A stretch of DNA of 64,000 nt, from contig NZ_JAVFJJ010000005.1 of the NCBI RefSeq assembly GCF_030908245.1, positions 124,001 through 188,000 of the forward strand, written 5' to 3'. Within the stretch, counting starts at the first letter, position 1; every line of letters starts with the position of its first letter. The position numbers were made by a program, and so were the translations under genes. Source of the stretch: Sinomonas sp. ASV322. GTDB taxonomy: Bacteria; Actinomycetota; Actinomycetes; Actinomycetales; Micrococcaceae. The notes below the pieces were generated by a model, which did no database searches, had not been told where the DNA came from, and was given only the letters and a program-made list of their open reading frames with translations. Of the stretch, positions 41,798 to 50,982 are shown one piece after another.

Positions 41798-42513
41798 GCC
41801 CCGCCCGGGCGGGCGGGCGCGGCGGTCGCGGCGGGCGCGGCTCGGGGGTCGCCGGCAACGAACGGCTGACGGCGTTGGCCGGGTCCATTCTGCTTGTCTT
41901 GTTCGCCGCAGAAATCATCACAATCGTCCTGCTCCGCGAGCTCATGCTGTGGCATTTCGTCGTCGGAGTCCTTCTCGTTGGCCCCGTGGCGGTCAAGACC
42001 GCAAGCACGGGATGGCGCTTCCTGCGTTATTACATGCGAGATGCCGCCTACCGCCGGAAGGGGCCGCCGCTGCTGCTCATGCGTGTGCTCTCCCCGATCC
42101 TCATCCTGGCCACGTTCACGGTGATCGGAAGCGGGATCGCCCTCGCGATCACGGGCCCGGCCCCCGACGTCCTCCTGAAGATGCACGTCGTGAGTTTCCT
42201 CGTGTGGCTCGTGCTCGTGATCGCGCACGTCGTCGCGTACGGGGCGCGGGCGGTGACGTCGGTCCGCGAGGACTGGCGGCGCCGAACCGCCGGTGTGCCG
42301 CGCGAGCCAGCCGGCCGCGGGGCCCGCCTCGCCGTCAACACCGCGGCCTTCGCGTGCGCGATCCTCCCGGCGGCCCTCATCGCACCCACCGCGGCGGCGT
42401 GGGACGGATGGTTCGGGCAGCCGTTGACCGGTTTCGGCGTCCTCGCCGTGATCGCCATCGCGGCGACGGCCCTCGCCGTGATCGCCGCGCGCGGCGCGCG
42501 CCGTCGTCGTTAG
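41794..42513 (+). CDS. Hypothetical membrane protein coupled to MerR, possible cytochrome b561-like
   Basis: The 239-aa protein starts at GTG overlapping the MerR stop. It opens with a Gly/Arg repeat (ARAGGRGGRGGRGSG) and has five predicted spans. Two spans carry histidines at similar depth (LMLWHFVVGVLLVGPVAV; MHVVSFLVWLVLVIAHVVAYG), a layout seen in heme-binding cytochrome b561/DUF4405-like proteins. No heme-binding claim can be proven from this. Its stop overlaps the stop of the convergent FUSC gene by 4 nt. Confidence 0.7.
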   Translation: MSPARAGGRGGRGGRGSGVAGNERLTALAGSILLVLFAAEIITIVLLRELMLWHFVVGVLLVGPVAVKTASTGWRFLRYYMRDAAYRRKGPPLLLMRVLSPILILATFTVIGSGIALAITGPAPDVLLKMHVVSFLVWLVLVIAHVVAYGARAVTSVREDWRRRTAGVPREPAGRGARLAVNTAAFACAILPAALIAPTAAAWDGWFGQPLTGFGVLAVIAIAATALAVIAARGARRRR

Positions 42514-43652
42514 TCCGCGGCCGCAGCGGCCGAGCGCGGGCCGCGCACGAAAACCGCGACCGCGACGCCGATCGCGACCCCCAAGAGGTTGTCGATCCCC
42601 CGGTCGCGCAGGAGCGCAAAGGGCTCCGCGGGCTTCGCGAGCTCGGTCATGACCAGGATGAGGGGCGTGAAGAACGCGAGCGCAAGCCCGTAGTGGTAGC
42701 CCATGAACAGCTCAGTGGGAAACAGGAGCGCGACGACGATGAGCGCGAGCCACAGCGGTTCGAGGCGCGGCACGAGCAGGAGGGCCGTCACGGCGAGGCC
42801 CACGAGCGTTCCGAGGACGCGGTGCAGACTTCGGTGCACGACGCTGCGGAGGCCCGGGTGGAGGCGGCTCCCGGGATCCGCGGCGGCGAGCGGAACGATC
42901 GCGGCGGCCATGGCCCAGTTTGCGTGGTCGAGCCCGAGGAGCACGCCGACGGCGCCCGCGACCGAAATCGCGAGGGCGTAGCGGCCAGCGTTGACAACGG
43001 CGTGCAGGATGGGGCGGCCGTCGTCCCGCACGAGGCTCGCCGAATCCCCGGGGAGGACGACGACGGGGCGGGCGACGCCGTCGTCGTCCGCGGGAGGCTG
43101 CGCGCCGACCACGCCGACCCGAGTGCCGCCGGCGTAGCCGACGAGGACCGCGAAGAGGACCGAGGCGAGGCAGATGAGGACGGCGACCCACGGCGCGACG
43201 CGGTCCGGCGGCACCGAGGCCATCGCACCGAGCGCGAAGACCCCGAAGAACGGGCCTTGCGGGACGAGGCCGAGCCGATTCGTCACCAGCGCACCGGCGA
43301 ACGCGAAGCAGACCTCCGTGAGGACCAGTACCCACGGCGCCGCGTGGACGGCGGCGAGGAGCACGCCGAGACCCACGCCCGCCACGAGCACGCCGCCGGC
43401 CTGGAGCTGATGGCGCAGTCGGAGGCCGCGGGACTCCGCCCGCCCGTACATGCCCGTGAACGAGCCGAAGACTGCGCAGATCATGAGGTCCGGGCGCCCG
43501 GCCACGATGAGTGCCAGACCCGGGACCGCGAGCCCGACGGCGACGCGGCGCGCGTGATGCCAGTCCCTGCCCGGAGGCCCGAGCCTCGAAAGCCTCCCGG
43601 CCGGGGTGCGGGCAGCGCGCACAGGGTCTCCGATCGTCGTCGTCAAGGACAC
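42510..43652 (-). CDS. FUSC-family membrane protein (aromatic acid exporter-like)
   Basis: The 380-aa protein starts at GTG. Two six-helix halves are visible: VAVGLAVPGLALIVAGRPDL followed by MICAVFGSFTGMYGR, and later ALAISVAGAVGVLLGLDHAN followed by WAMAAAIVPLAA. The FUSC motif around RSVVHRSLHRVLGTLVGLAV is in the second half. FUSC proteins export aromatic acids or related toxic compounds. It is divergent from the aldo/keto reductase gene. The gap contains a palindrome and a hairpin. Confidence 0.85.
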   Translation of the reverse strand: MSLTTTIGDPVRAARTPAGRLSRLGPPGRDWHHARRVAVGLAVPGLALIVAGRPDLMICAVFGSFTGMYGRAESRGLRLRHQLQAGGVLVAGVGLGVLLAAVHAAPWVLVLTEVCFAFAGALVTNRLGLVPQGPFFGVFALGAMASVPPDRVAPWVAVLICLASVLFAVLVGYAGGTRVGVVGAQPPADDDGVARPVVVLPGDSASLVRDDGRPILHAVVNAGRYALAISVAGAVGVLLGLDHANWAMAAAIVPLAAADPGSRLHPGLRSVVHRSLHRVLGTLVGLAVTALLLVPRLEPLWLALIVVALLFPTELFMGYHYGLALAFFTPLILVMTELAKPAEPFALLRDRGIDNLLGVAIGVAVAVFVRGPRSAAAAAD

Positions 43653-43680
43653 TGTGTCGGACGGCGGGGGTGCTGTCCAC

Positions 43681-43704
43681 CCGGCCCCTCGGGTGAGGGG
43701 CCGG
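43681..43704. repeat. 10-bp hairpin in a divergent promoter gap
   Basis: CCGGCCCCTC-GGGT-GAGGGGCCGG is a perfect 10-bp stem. It sits between divergent FUSC and reductase genes, so it is more likely a leader structure or regulatory site than a terminator. Confidence 0.5.
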
Positions 43705-43710
43705 CTTGAC

Positions 43711-43726
43711 TTAGAGCGCGCTCTAA
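43711..43726. promoter_or_regulatory. Perfect palindrome, probable TetR-family operator
   Basis: TTAGAGCGCGCTCTAA overlaps a TTGACT -35 element (43706-43711) and lies 17 nt before the reductase ATG. This palindrome style is typical of TetR repressor sites. No TetR gene is adjacent; the nearest, at 27291, has a different predicted site. Confidence 0.7.
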
Positions 43727-43742
43727 GCGATTGGCTGGGGGC

Positions 43743-44741
<999 letters not shown>

Positions 44742-44762
44742 CCCTCGCGGGCCCCTCCCGTT

Positions 44763-45007
44763 GCGCCGTCACCTCCAGCGGGTGACCAACCGTTCAAGGG
44801 TCACGTTCCGCGGGTCCTCCCGCGTTCAAGGGTCACGTTCCGCGGGTTCCATCCACCGAAGGTGACCCCCAAACGACCGCGCACCCACCGAAGGTGACCC
44901 CTGGACGGAGGCGCACCCACCGAAGGTGACCCCCAAACGACCGCGCACCCACCGAAGGTGACCCCTGGACGGAGGCGCACCCACCGAAGGTGACCCCCAA
45001 ACGACGA
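44763..45007. repeat. 32-bp repeat array B (3 forward + 5 inverted units)
   Basis: Three forward units carry GTCAC at 32-bp spacing (44768, 44800, 44832). The first can form GTCACC-N7-GGTGAC. Five inverted units start at 44851, 44883, 44915, 44947 and 44979, with core ACCCACCGAAGGTGACCCC. They alternate between CCAAACGACCGCGC and CTGGACGGAGGCGC endings, so a 64-bp higher-order repeat is visible. The array lies between convergent genes and ends at a terminator. Confidence 0.95.
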
Positions 45008-45008
45008 C

Positions 45009-45040
45009 GGCGGGCCCGCAGGAAGTCCTGCGGGCCCGCC
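45009..45040. terminator. Strong hairpin terminator
   Basis: GGCGGGCCCGCAGGA (45009-45023) pairs perfectly with TCCTGCGGGCCCGCC (45026-45040). It lies next to repeat array B and about 95 nt after the stop of the minus-strand binding-protein gene. The gap 45041-45135 holds nothing else I can support. Confidence 0.8.
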
Positions 45041-45135
45041 GTGCGGAGGAGGTGCTCGGGCTGAACCTCGCACCCGCCTCTCTATCCCCGGGCAAAGCGG
45101 GAGCTGCGCCCCGGGGGTCCTATGCGGCGACCGGT

Positions 45136-46242
45136 TTAGCCGTCAGAGCCGGCCGGGGTCGTCGTGGGCGTGAGGCCGAGGGTCTTGTTCGCCTCAAGCG
45201 CGTACTTGTTGGTGAACGTGCCGCCGAGCGCGATCTTCGACGTGTCCATGCCGAGCAGGTTCTCCATCGCGCCGATCGTCTTGGGGCCGCCTGCAGGCAT
45301 GATGCCGTCCGGGAGGAACTGGGTCTTATCCTGCTCGAGGGCCTTGACGTAGTCCTCCTTCTTGATGTTCTTGTTCTGCGTGTAGTCGGCCGGCAGCTTG
45401 TCCGCGATCTCCTGCGCGGAGTGCGTGTTGATCCAGTGCATCGTCTCGACGAGGGCGTTGACGACCTTCTGCACCGCGTCCTCGTGCGACTTGACCCAAT
45501 CGGCGTTCGCGATGACGCTTGCCGCGGGCCAGTTGCCGCCGACGGCCTTCGTGGCGCCGTCGGTCGAGGCGAGGTCGATCGCGGACTGCGCGATGCCCTG
45601 GTTCTGCATGGCCACGACCGTCGGCTGGGTCGTCATGACGCAGTCGGCCGCACCGGTCTTGATGGCCGCGATCGCGGTCGCTCCGGCGCCCGCCTTGACG
45701 GTCGTGTAGTCCGACTTCTTGAGGCCCGCCTTCGCCGCGATGAACTGCGTGAGGGAGTCCGTGCCGGAGCCGAGGTCCGTCACGCCCATCTTCTTGCCCT
45801 TGAAGTCGGCGCCTGAGTGGACGCCGGCGTTCGGGTTGCACATGACTCGCTCGCCGGGCGCACCCGAGAGCTGGACGATGTCGATGACGTTCTTGCCCTT
45901 GGACTGGAAGTCGAAGGTGTGGATGTACCACGCGCCGGCCATGTCGACCTGACCGGACGCCATCGCGTCCTCGGCGCCGACGCCGCCCTCGGTCTCGGTC
46001 GAGAGCTCCATGTCCACGCCGTACTTCTTGTACAGGCCAAGCTGCTCGGCGAGCTTGTACGGGAGGTAGATCTGCTTGTCGATGCCGCCGATCATCATCT
46101 TGACGTTCACCGGCGCGGCGTTCGTCGCAGCGCCGCCACTGCTCGAGCCTCCGTTGGCAGCAGGGGTGCTGCTGCCACACGCCGCGAGGCTGAGCGCGAC
46201 CGCGCTCGCAGCGGCGGCGGCAAAGATAGTGCGCTTCATCAT
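45136..46242 (-). CDS. ABC transporter substrate-binding lipoprotein (nitrate/taurine type)
   Basis: The 368-aa protein starts at the ATG after AAAGGATG; an ATG four codons earlier overlaps that ribosome site. The signal peptide ends in LAAC with lipid Cys near residue 22. The NMT1/SsuA-like domain follows: VKMMIGGIDKQIYLPYKLAE and LGLYKKYGVDMELSTETEGG. The ligand-sensing region is GVTDLGSGTDSLTQFIAAKAG. Such proteins bind sulfonates, nitrate, pyrimidine precursors or similar ions outside the cell and feed the permease. It is last in the order ATPase-permease-binding protein. Confidence 0.9.
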   Translation of the reverse strand: MMKRTIFAAAAASAVALSLAACGSSTPAANGGSSSGGAATNAAPVNVKMMIGGIDKQIYLPYKLAEQLGLYKKYGVDMELSTETEGGVGAEDAMASGQVDMAGAWYIHTFDFQSKGKNVIDIVQLSGAPGERVMCNPNAGVHSGADFKGKKMGVTDLGSGTDSLTQFIAAKAGLKKSDYTTVKAGAGATAIAAIKTGAADCVMTTQPTVVAMQNQGIAQSAIDLASTDGATKAVGGNWPAASVIANADWVKSHEDAVQKVVNALVETMHWINTHSAQEIADKLPADYTQNKNIKKEDYVKALEQDKTQFLPDGIMPAGGPKTIGAMENLLGMDTSKIALGGTFTNKYALEANKTLGLTPTTTPAGSDG

Positions 46243-46335
46243 TGTTTTACGCATCCTTTGTTTGATCCACAGGGGAATTGATTGTTTTTGGGTGAGAACG
46301 GATTATCTGCTAGGCGCGAGAACTCTGTTGCGGCA

Positions 46336-47223
46336 TCAGATCGACTGGGCCTCCGAGCGGTTCGGCGGACGCCACTTGAGCAGCTTCTTTTCGAGCAGGC
46401 CGATGAGGTACTCGGCAGAAAGCGTGACGACGGCGATGATGATCATGCACGCGTAGACCGTGTCTGGGTCGAAGCTGCCCTGTGCTTGGCTGATGATGAG
46501 GCCCAGGCCCCTTTGAGCGCCGAGCACCTCGGAGACCAGCGCACCGATGATCGAAAAGCCAAGCGCCGTGTGGAGGCTCGCGATGATCCAGGTCGTCGCG
46601 GACGGGATGGTCACGTGCACCGCCACCTGGAGCGGCGAGGCACCCAGCACCCGCACGTTGGCCACGAGGTTCTGGTCGACCTCTCGAACGCCCTGGAAGG
46701 CGTTGAAGAACACGACGAAGAACACGAGCACGGCCGCGAGGAGGATCTTCGGGAAAATGCCGAGGCCGAACGCGACGACGAAGATCGAGCCGAGCACGAT
46801 GCGGGGAATCGAGTTGACGATGCGGATATACGGACCCACCACCGCCGCAAGATACTTGTTCGAGCCCAGAAGGATCCCCAGAATGGCCCCGGCGAGCGTG
46901 CCGACGATAAAGCCGTACAGGGCTTCCTGCATGGTGACCCAGATGTTCTCCCAGATGGAACCGAATGCGGTTCCCTCGGTGAAGAGCTTGACGAGGCTGT
47001 CCCAGATCTGCGTGGGCTGGCCGAAGAAGAACTTGTCGACCCAACCGACCTCGGTGAACCACTGCCATCCGCCGAACACGATAACGGAGAGCAAGATCCT
47101 TCCGATCCAGACGAGCGTCGTCCTCCGCCGCGCCGCCCGTCGGGCGATCGCCTTCCCGTCGAGCGCCTGAGCTTCGTTGCGCGCATTGCCGTTGCGCGCT
47201 TCTCCGTGCGTGAGAGTTGTCAT
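46336..47223 (-). CDS. ABC transporter permease (SsuC/TauC-like)
   Basis: The 295-aa protein has six spans and the BPD_transp_1 loop (EAA motif) near residue 195: VDQNLVANVRVLGASPLQVAV with the G about 10 residues before the end. It continues HVTIPSATTWIIASLHTALG. It forms the membrane channel of the importer with the adjacent ATPase and lipoprotein. The start overlaps the ATPase stop (ATGA). Confidence 0.92.
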   Translation of the reverse strand: MTTLTHGEARNGNARNEAQALDGKAIARRAARRRTTLVWIGRILLSVIVFGGWQWFTEVGWVDKFFFGQPTQIWDSLVKLFTEGTAFGSIWENIWVTMQEALYGFIVGTLAGAILGILLGSNKYLAAVVGPYIRIVNSIPRIVLGSIFVVAFGLGIFPKILLAAVLVFFVVFFNAFQGVREVDQNLVANVRVLGASPLQVAVHVTIPSATTWIIASLHTALGFSIIGALVSEVLGAQRGLGLIISQAQGSFDPDTVYACMIIIAVVTLSAEYLIGLLEKKLLKWRPPNRSEAQSI

Positions 47224-48071
47224 GCTGCACCTGCCGTTCGCGCGTAGGCGCGGGTCACTTCGTCCTTGAGGGATTCCCAGATCTGTCCTTGGAGTTCGAT
47301 GAAGCGCTGCTCGTGGCGGATCTGCTGGACGTTGCCGCGCGGACGCGGGAGATCGATGTCGAAGACGTCCTTCACGGATCCAGGGCTGCTCGTCATGATG
47401 ACAACGCGGTCCGAGAGCGCGACGGCCTCGTCGAGGTCGTGCGTGATGAAGAGGACCGACGGACGCAGTTCCTCCCAGAGCTGGAGCAGCTCGTTCTGCA
47501 TGATGGCCTTGGTCTGGACGTCGAGCGCGCCGAACGGCTCGTCCATGAGAAGGATCCGCGGGTTGTTGATGAGCGCCGCGGCCATCGCCACGCGCTTGCG
47601 CATGCCGCCCGAGAGCTGGTGCGGGTAGCGGTCCTCAAACCCGGCGAGGCCCACGCGGCGCAGCCAGTCCCTCGCGAGCTCCGTGGCCTCGCGCTTGGGC
47701 ATGCCGACGAGCGTGGGGCCCATCATGACGTTGCTCAGGACGCTCTTCCACGGGAACAGGGCATCGGCCTGGAACATGTAGCTCACGCCGTCCGTGACTC
47801 CGTCGACGACATTGCCGCCCACCTTGACCGAGCCCGCGCTCGGCTTCTCGAGGCCGGACACCTGGGCGAGCGTCGTGGACTTGCCGCAGCCGGTCGGGCC
47901 GACAATCGAGCAGAACTGCCCGGGCTCGATGGTCAGCGTCACATCGCGGATCGCCGTGAACGTCTCGCCCTTCGGCGTGAGGTAGCGCTTGGTCAATCCC
48001 GCGATCTCGATGCGCGCCTGTCCGTCAGCCCCCTCTCGGGCCGCGGGCGGGCGAATTGGATTGTCACCCAT
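47220..48071 (-). CDS. ABC transporter ATP-binding protein (SsuB/TauB-like)
   Basis: The 283-aa protein starts at ATG behind GAGAGG; the open frame extends 27 codons upstream without family similarity. It has Walker A VGPTGCGKSTTLAQVSGLEK, signature PHQLSGGMRKRVAMAAAL, Walker B ILLMDEPFGALD and the switch THDLDEAVALSDRVVIM. It powers the importer encoded downstream. The nitrate/sulfonate/taurine class is indicated by overall pattern, but the ligand is open. Confidence 0.93.
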   Translation of the reverse strand: MGDNPIRPPAAREGADGQARIEIAGLTKRYLTPKGETFTAIRDVTLTIEPGQFCSIVGPTGCGKSTTLAQVSGLEKPSAGSVKVGGNVVDGVTDGVSYMFQADALFPWKSVLSNVMMGPTLVGMPKREATELARDWLRRVGLAGFEDRYPHQLSGGMRKRVAMAAALINNPRILLMDEPFGALDVQTKAIMQNELLQLWEELRPSVLFITHDLDEAVALSDRVVIMTSSPGSVKDVFDIDLPRPRGNVQQIRHEQRFIELQGQIWESLKDEVTRAYARTAGAA

Positions 48072-48382
48072 CTGGGAAGACCTCTCTGTCTTTTCGGGAA
48101 AGACACCTGCGTCTTTCAGTGCAAAAACCTGTGGATTCTGGGCTTCGGGCATTCAGGACCCCGCGAACGGTTCAATCGGACGCCATACGGTTCGTGGCCG
48201 ATGGGAATTTGCCTCGACGTCGCCTTCTGCGGGATCCTTTCTGTATGCCCCGGTGAGCTGAATCACAGTGGCTTCACCAACCATAGAAAGGGCCGCGAAG
48301 ATGCAGCCAGAGTTGCGCGGATTGCGAGGGTTCTTAGCTTTCATTCAGGTTTTGAGCCTTTTGATCGCCCGGTGAGAATCCC
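48072..48382. other. Divergent promoter region, no gene seen
   Basis: The 311-nt gap separates the ABC operon and the two-component genes. It is less GC-rich than its surroundings and holds repeated GTCTTT words near 48090-48115. No clear operator or coding frame could be assigned. Control of the importer by the adjacent response regulator is a fair guess. Confidence 0.5.
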
Positions 48383-50005
48383 GTGAATCTCGGTCGTTGG
48401 TGGCGCGCTCGGCCACTCGCTTCACAGATCCTCGTGTGGACCCTGTGCATCCTTCTCCTCACCGTGGCGCTCGGCGGCTTCGTGACGAGCCGGATCGTGC
48501 GGCAGACGCTCGACGACCAGTACCGCCTGCGCGCCCTGGGCATCGCGACGACCGTTGCGCAGATGCCGGAGATCGCGACCGATCTCGAAACCGGCGATCC
48601 GTCCAAGCGCATCCAGGCCATCGCCGAGGAGGTCCGGATCCAGGCGCACCCCGACTACGTCGTCGTCGCCGACCGCAACGGCATCCGCTTCTCCCACCCC
48701 AACCCCGCGCTCATCGGGAAGGCACTCGAAGAACCGGTGGCCGCGCTCGACGGGGAGACGCACGTGGGCACGGACCCGGGCAGCCTCGGGGTGTCCGCGA
48801 ATGCCAAGGCCCCCATTCGCGACGCCGAAGGAAACATCGTCGGCCAGGTCTCCGTGGGCATCCTCGAGGCTGCGGTGGACACGGCGATCGGCGAGGAGGC
48901 CGGCCTCATCGTCGGCTACTCGGCACTCGTCCTGCTCATCGGCACGGCGAGTTCCGTGCTGCTCGCGCGGGCCATCAAGCGGGCCACCTTCGGACTCGAG
49001 CCGGCTGAGATCAGCTCGCTCCTCCAGGACCGGGAGGCGCTCCTCCATGGAATCCGCGAGGCGATGATCGGGCTCGACGACGACCACCGCATCACGGTCA
49101 TCAACAACGAGGCCCGGCACCTGCTCGGCGTCGAGGGCAACGCGCTCGGCCAGCCCATCGAAGAAGTCCTGCCCGCCGGTCGCCTGCTGGACATCCTCAC
49201 GGGCAAGGCCGAGGGCGCGGACCAGACGGTGCTGACCGAGGACGCGCTCCTCGTGGCCAACCGCATGCCGGTGAGCGTCGGCGGGCGGAGCGTCGGCGCC
49301 GTCGTCACCCTTCGCGACCGCACCGAAGTCGAGGCGCTCGTCCGCGACCTCCGGTCGACTGAGGGGCTCATCCAGGCCCTCAGGGCCCAAGAGCACGAGT
49401 ACGCGAATCGCCTTCACGTCGTGAGCGGGCTGCTCGACCTCGGCGACGTCGACCAGGCGAGGACGTTCATCTCCGGTGTCTCGGACACGTCCCGATCGCT
49501 CGGCGAAGGCCTTCGCGCACGCGTCGAGCCGCCCGAGCTCGCCGCGCTCATCCTCGCCAAGATCACGATCGCGGGAGAGCAGGACATCAACCTGTCCATC
49601 ACCGACGATTCCCGCCTTCGCCAGCCATTCCTCGGCACCCAGGATCTGCTCACGATCGTCGGCAACCTCCTCGACAATGCGATGGACGCCGTCGTCCCCC
49701 AGCCCGAGCCTCGCAGCGTCACGCTCCAGCTCGACGACTCGTCCGGCATCTTCATCTCGGTGACGGACAGCGGGCCGGGCGTGCCCGCCGAGGCGATCGA
49801 CGACGTCGTCCGCGACGGCTACACGACAAAGCCGGTCAAGCCAGGCAAGCGGCCCGATCTGCGCCGCGGGATCGGCCTCGCGCTCGTCGCGCGGATCGTC
49901 CACCGGGCTGGTGGCACGATGGACGTGTTCGCGGGCCCGGGCGGACGGTTCGAAGTATGGATTCCGGTGCCCGCATCGGTGAGTGAAGGAGTGGTTCAGG
50001 GATGA
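48383..50005 (+). CDS. Sensor histidine kinase, CitA/DcuS-like
   Basis: The 540-aa protein starts at GTG. A first span (ILVWTLCILLLTVALGGFVT) is followed by an extracytoplasmic sensor domain of about 140 aa (DYVVVADRNGIRFSHPNP and VSANAKAPIRDAEGNIVGQV, the CitA-type PAS). A second span (GYSALVLLIGTASSVLL), a cytoplasmic PAS, the phospho-acceptor His in ALRAQEHEYANRLHVVSGLL, and the ATPase with NLLDNAMDAV and GIGLALVARIV follow. This family senses citrate or C4-dicarboxylates. It overlaps the response regulator gene (ATGA). Confidence 0.93.
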   Translation: MNLGRWWRARPLASQILVWTLCILLLTVALGGFVTSRIVRQTLDDQYRLRALGIATTVAQMPEIATDLETGDPSKRIQAIAEEVRIQAHPDYVVVADRNGIRFSHPNPALIGKALEEPVAALDGETHVGTDPGSLGVSANAKAPIRDAEGNIVGQVSVGILEAAVDTAIGEEAGLIVGYSALVLLIGTASSVLLARAIKRATFGLEPAEISSLLQDREALLHGIREAMIGLDDDHRITVINNEARHLLGVEGNALGQPIEEVLPAGRLLDILTGKAEGADQTVLTEDALLVANRMPVSVGGRSVGAVVTLRDRTEVEALVRDLRSTEGLIQALRAQEHEYANRLHVVSGLLDLGDVDQARTFISGVSDTSRSLGEGLRARVEPPELAALILAKITIAGEQDINLSITDDSRLRQPFLGTQDLLTIVGNLLDNAMDAVVPQPEPRSVTLQLDDSSGIFISVTDSGPGVPAEAIDDVVRDGYTTKPVKPGKRPDLRRGIGLALVARIVHRAGGTMDVFAGPGGRFEVWIPVPASVSEGVVQG

Positions 50006-50676
50006 TCCGGACCCTCGTAGTCGACGACGACTACCGGGTAGCGCGCATCCACGCGACCCATGTGGCCCGCGTGGCCGGCTACGAATGCATCGGCGAGGCG
50101 CATTCGGCGGTTGAGGCGCGCGCCGCCGTCGCCCGCCTCAAGCCCGATCTCCTGCTCCTCGACGTGTATCTCCCGGACGAAGACGGGATCGCGCTCCTCC
50201 GCTCCCTGCGCGAGTCGGGCGAGGACGTCGACGCCATCATCATCACGGCGGCGCGCGACGTCGCGACCGTGCGTGCCGCGATGCGCAGCGGCGCCGTCTA
50301 CTACCTCGTGAAGCCGTTCACGTTCGACCAGCTCACGATCCAGCTCGAGGCCTACCGGCGGTGGCGCGCAGAGACGGAGTCGCGGCATATCTCGGGGCAG
50401 ACCGACGTCGACGCCCTCTTCGCCTCGCGCCACGCCCCCGCGCCCAAAGCGAGCGCCCGGACCCTCCCGCCCACGATGCAGAAGGTGCTCGACGCCGTCC
50501 GCGCGGCGGAGCGCCCGCTCGGAGCCCAGGACGTCTCGGACCTCATCGGCATCTCTCGGCCGACCGCGCAGCGGTACCTGAGCGAGCTCGAGCGGAAGGG
50601 CCGGCTCGAGCTGCGGCTCGAGTACGGGACTACGGGACGGCCGGTCAACACGTACACGGTGCGTGCGGGTATCTAA
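50002..50676 (+). CDS. Response regulator, CitB/DcuR-like
   Basis: The 224-aa protein has a receiver domain with Asp in KPDLLLLDVYLPDEDGIAL, Thr-like in AIIITAARDVATVRAAM and Lys in YYLVKPFTFDQLTIQLEAYR. The C-terminal HTH is of the CitB/DcuR type (LGAQDVSDLIGISRPTAQRY). It is phosphorylated by the coupled kinase and activates transporter genes in its family. Its stop is 8 nt before repeat array C. The best local target candidates are the divergent ABC genes. Confidence 0.93.
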   Translation: MIRTLVVDDDYRVARIHATHVARVAGYECIGEAHSAVEARAAVARLKPDLLLLDVYLPDEDGIALLRSLRESGEDVDAIIITAARDVATVRAAMRSGAVYYLVKPFTFDQLTIQLEAYRRWRAETESRHISGQTDVDALFASRHAPAPKASARTLPPTMQKVLDAVRAAERPLGAQDVSDLIGISRPTAQRYLSELERKGRLELRLEYGTTGRPVNTYTVRAGI

Positions 50677-50684
50677 CCGTCTGG

Positions 50685-50978
50685 GGGTCACCTCCCGCGG
50701 GTGCCCGCGCATCCAAGGGTCACCTCCCGCGGGTGCCCGCGCATCCAAGGGTCACCTCCCGCGGGTGCCCGCGCATCCAAGGGTCACCTCCCGCGGGTGC
50801 CCGCGCATCCAAAGGTCACCTCCCGCGGGTGGTGAGCGCACGACGACGACGCGCACCCACCGAAGGTGACCCCCAAAACCCCGCGCACCCACCGAAGGTG
50901 ACCCCCAAAACCCCGCGCACCCACCGAAGGTGACCCCCAAAACCCCGCGCACCCACAGAAGGTGACCCCTGAACGGCT
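50685..50978. repeat. 32-bp repeat array C (5 forward + 4 inverted units)
   Basis: Five forward units start at 50685, 50717, 50749, 50781 and 50813 with core GGGTCACCTCCCGCGGGTG and spacing of exactly 32 bp. After a 20-bp spacer, four inverted 32-bp units start at 50851, 50883, 50915 and 50947 with core CACCCACCGAAGGTGACCC. The array fills the gap between convergent genes. Each inverted unit contains CACC-GAA-GGTG and each forward unit can pair CACC with GGTG across 7 nt. Confidence 0.97.
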
Positions 50979-50982
50979 TGCC

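Noticed and set aside
43681-43704. GGCCCCTC hairpin as a transcription terminator
   Set aside because: Both flanking genes diverge from this gap, so neither transcript ends here; kept only as an unassigned structure.
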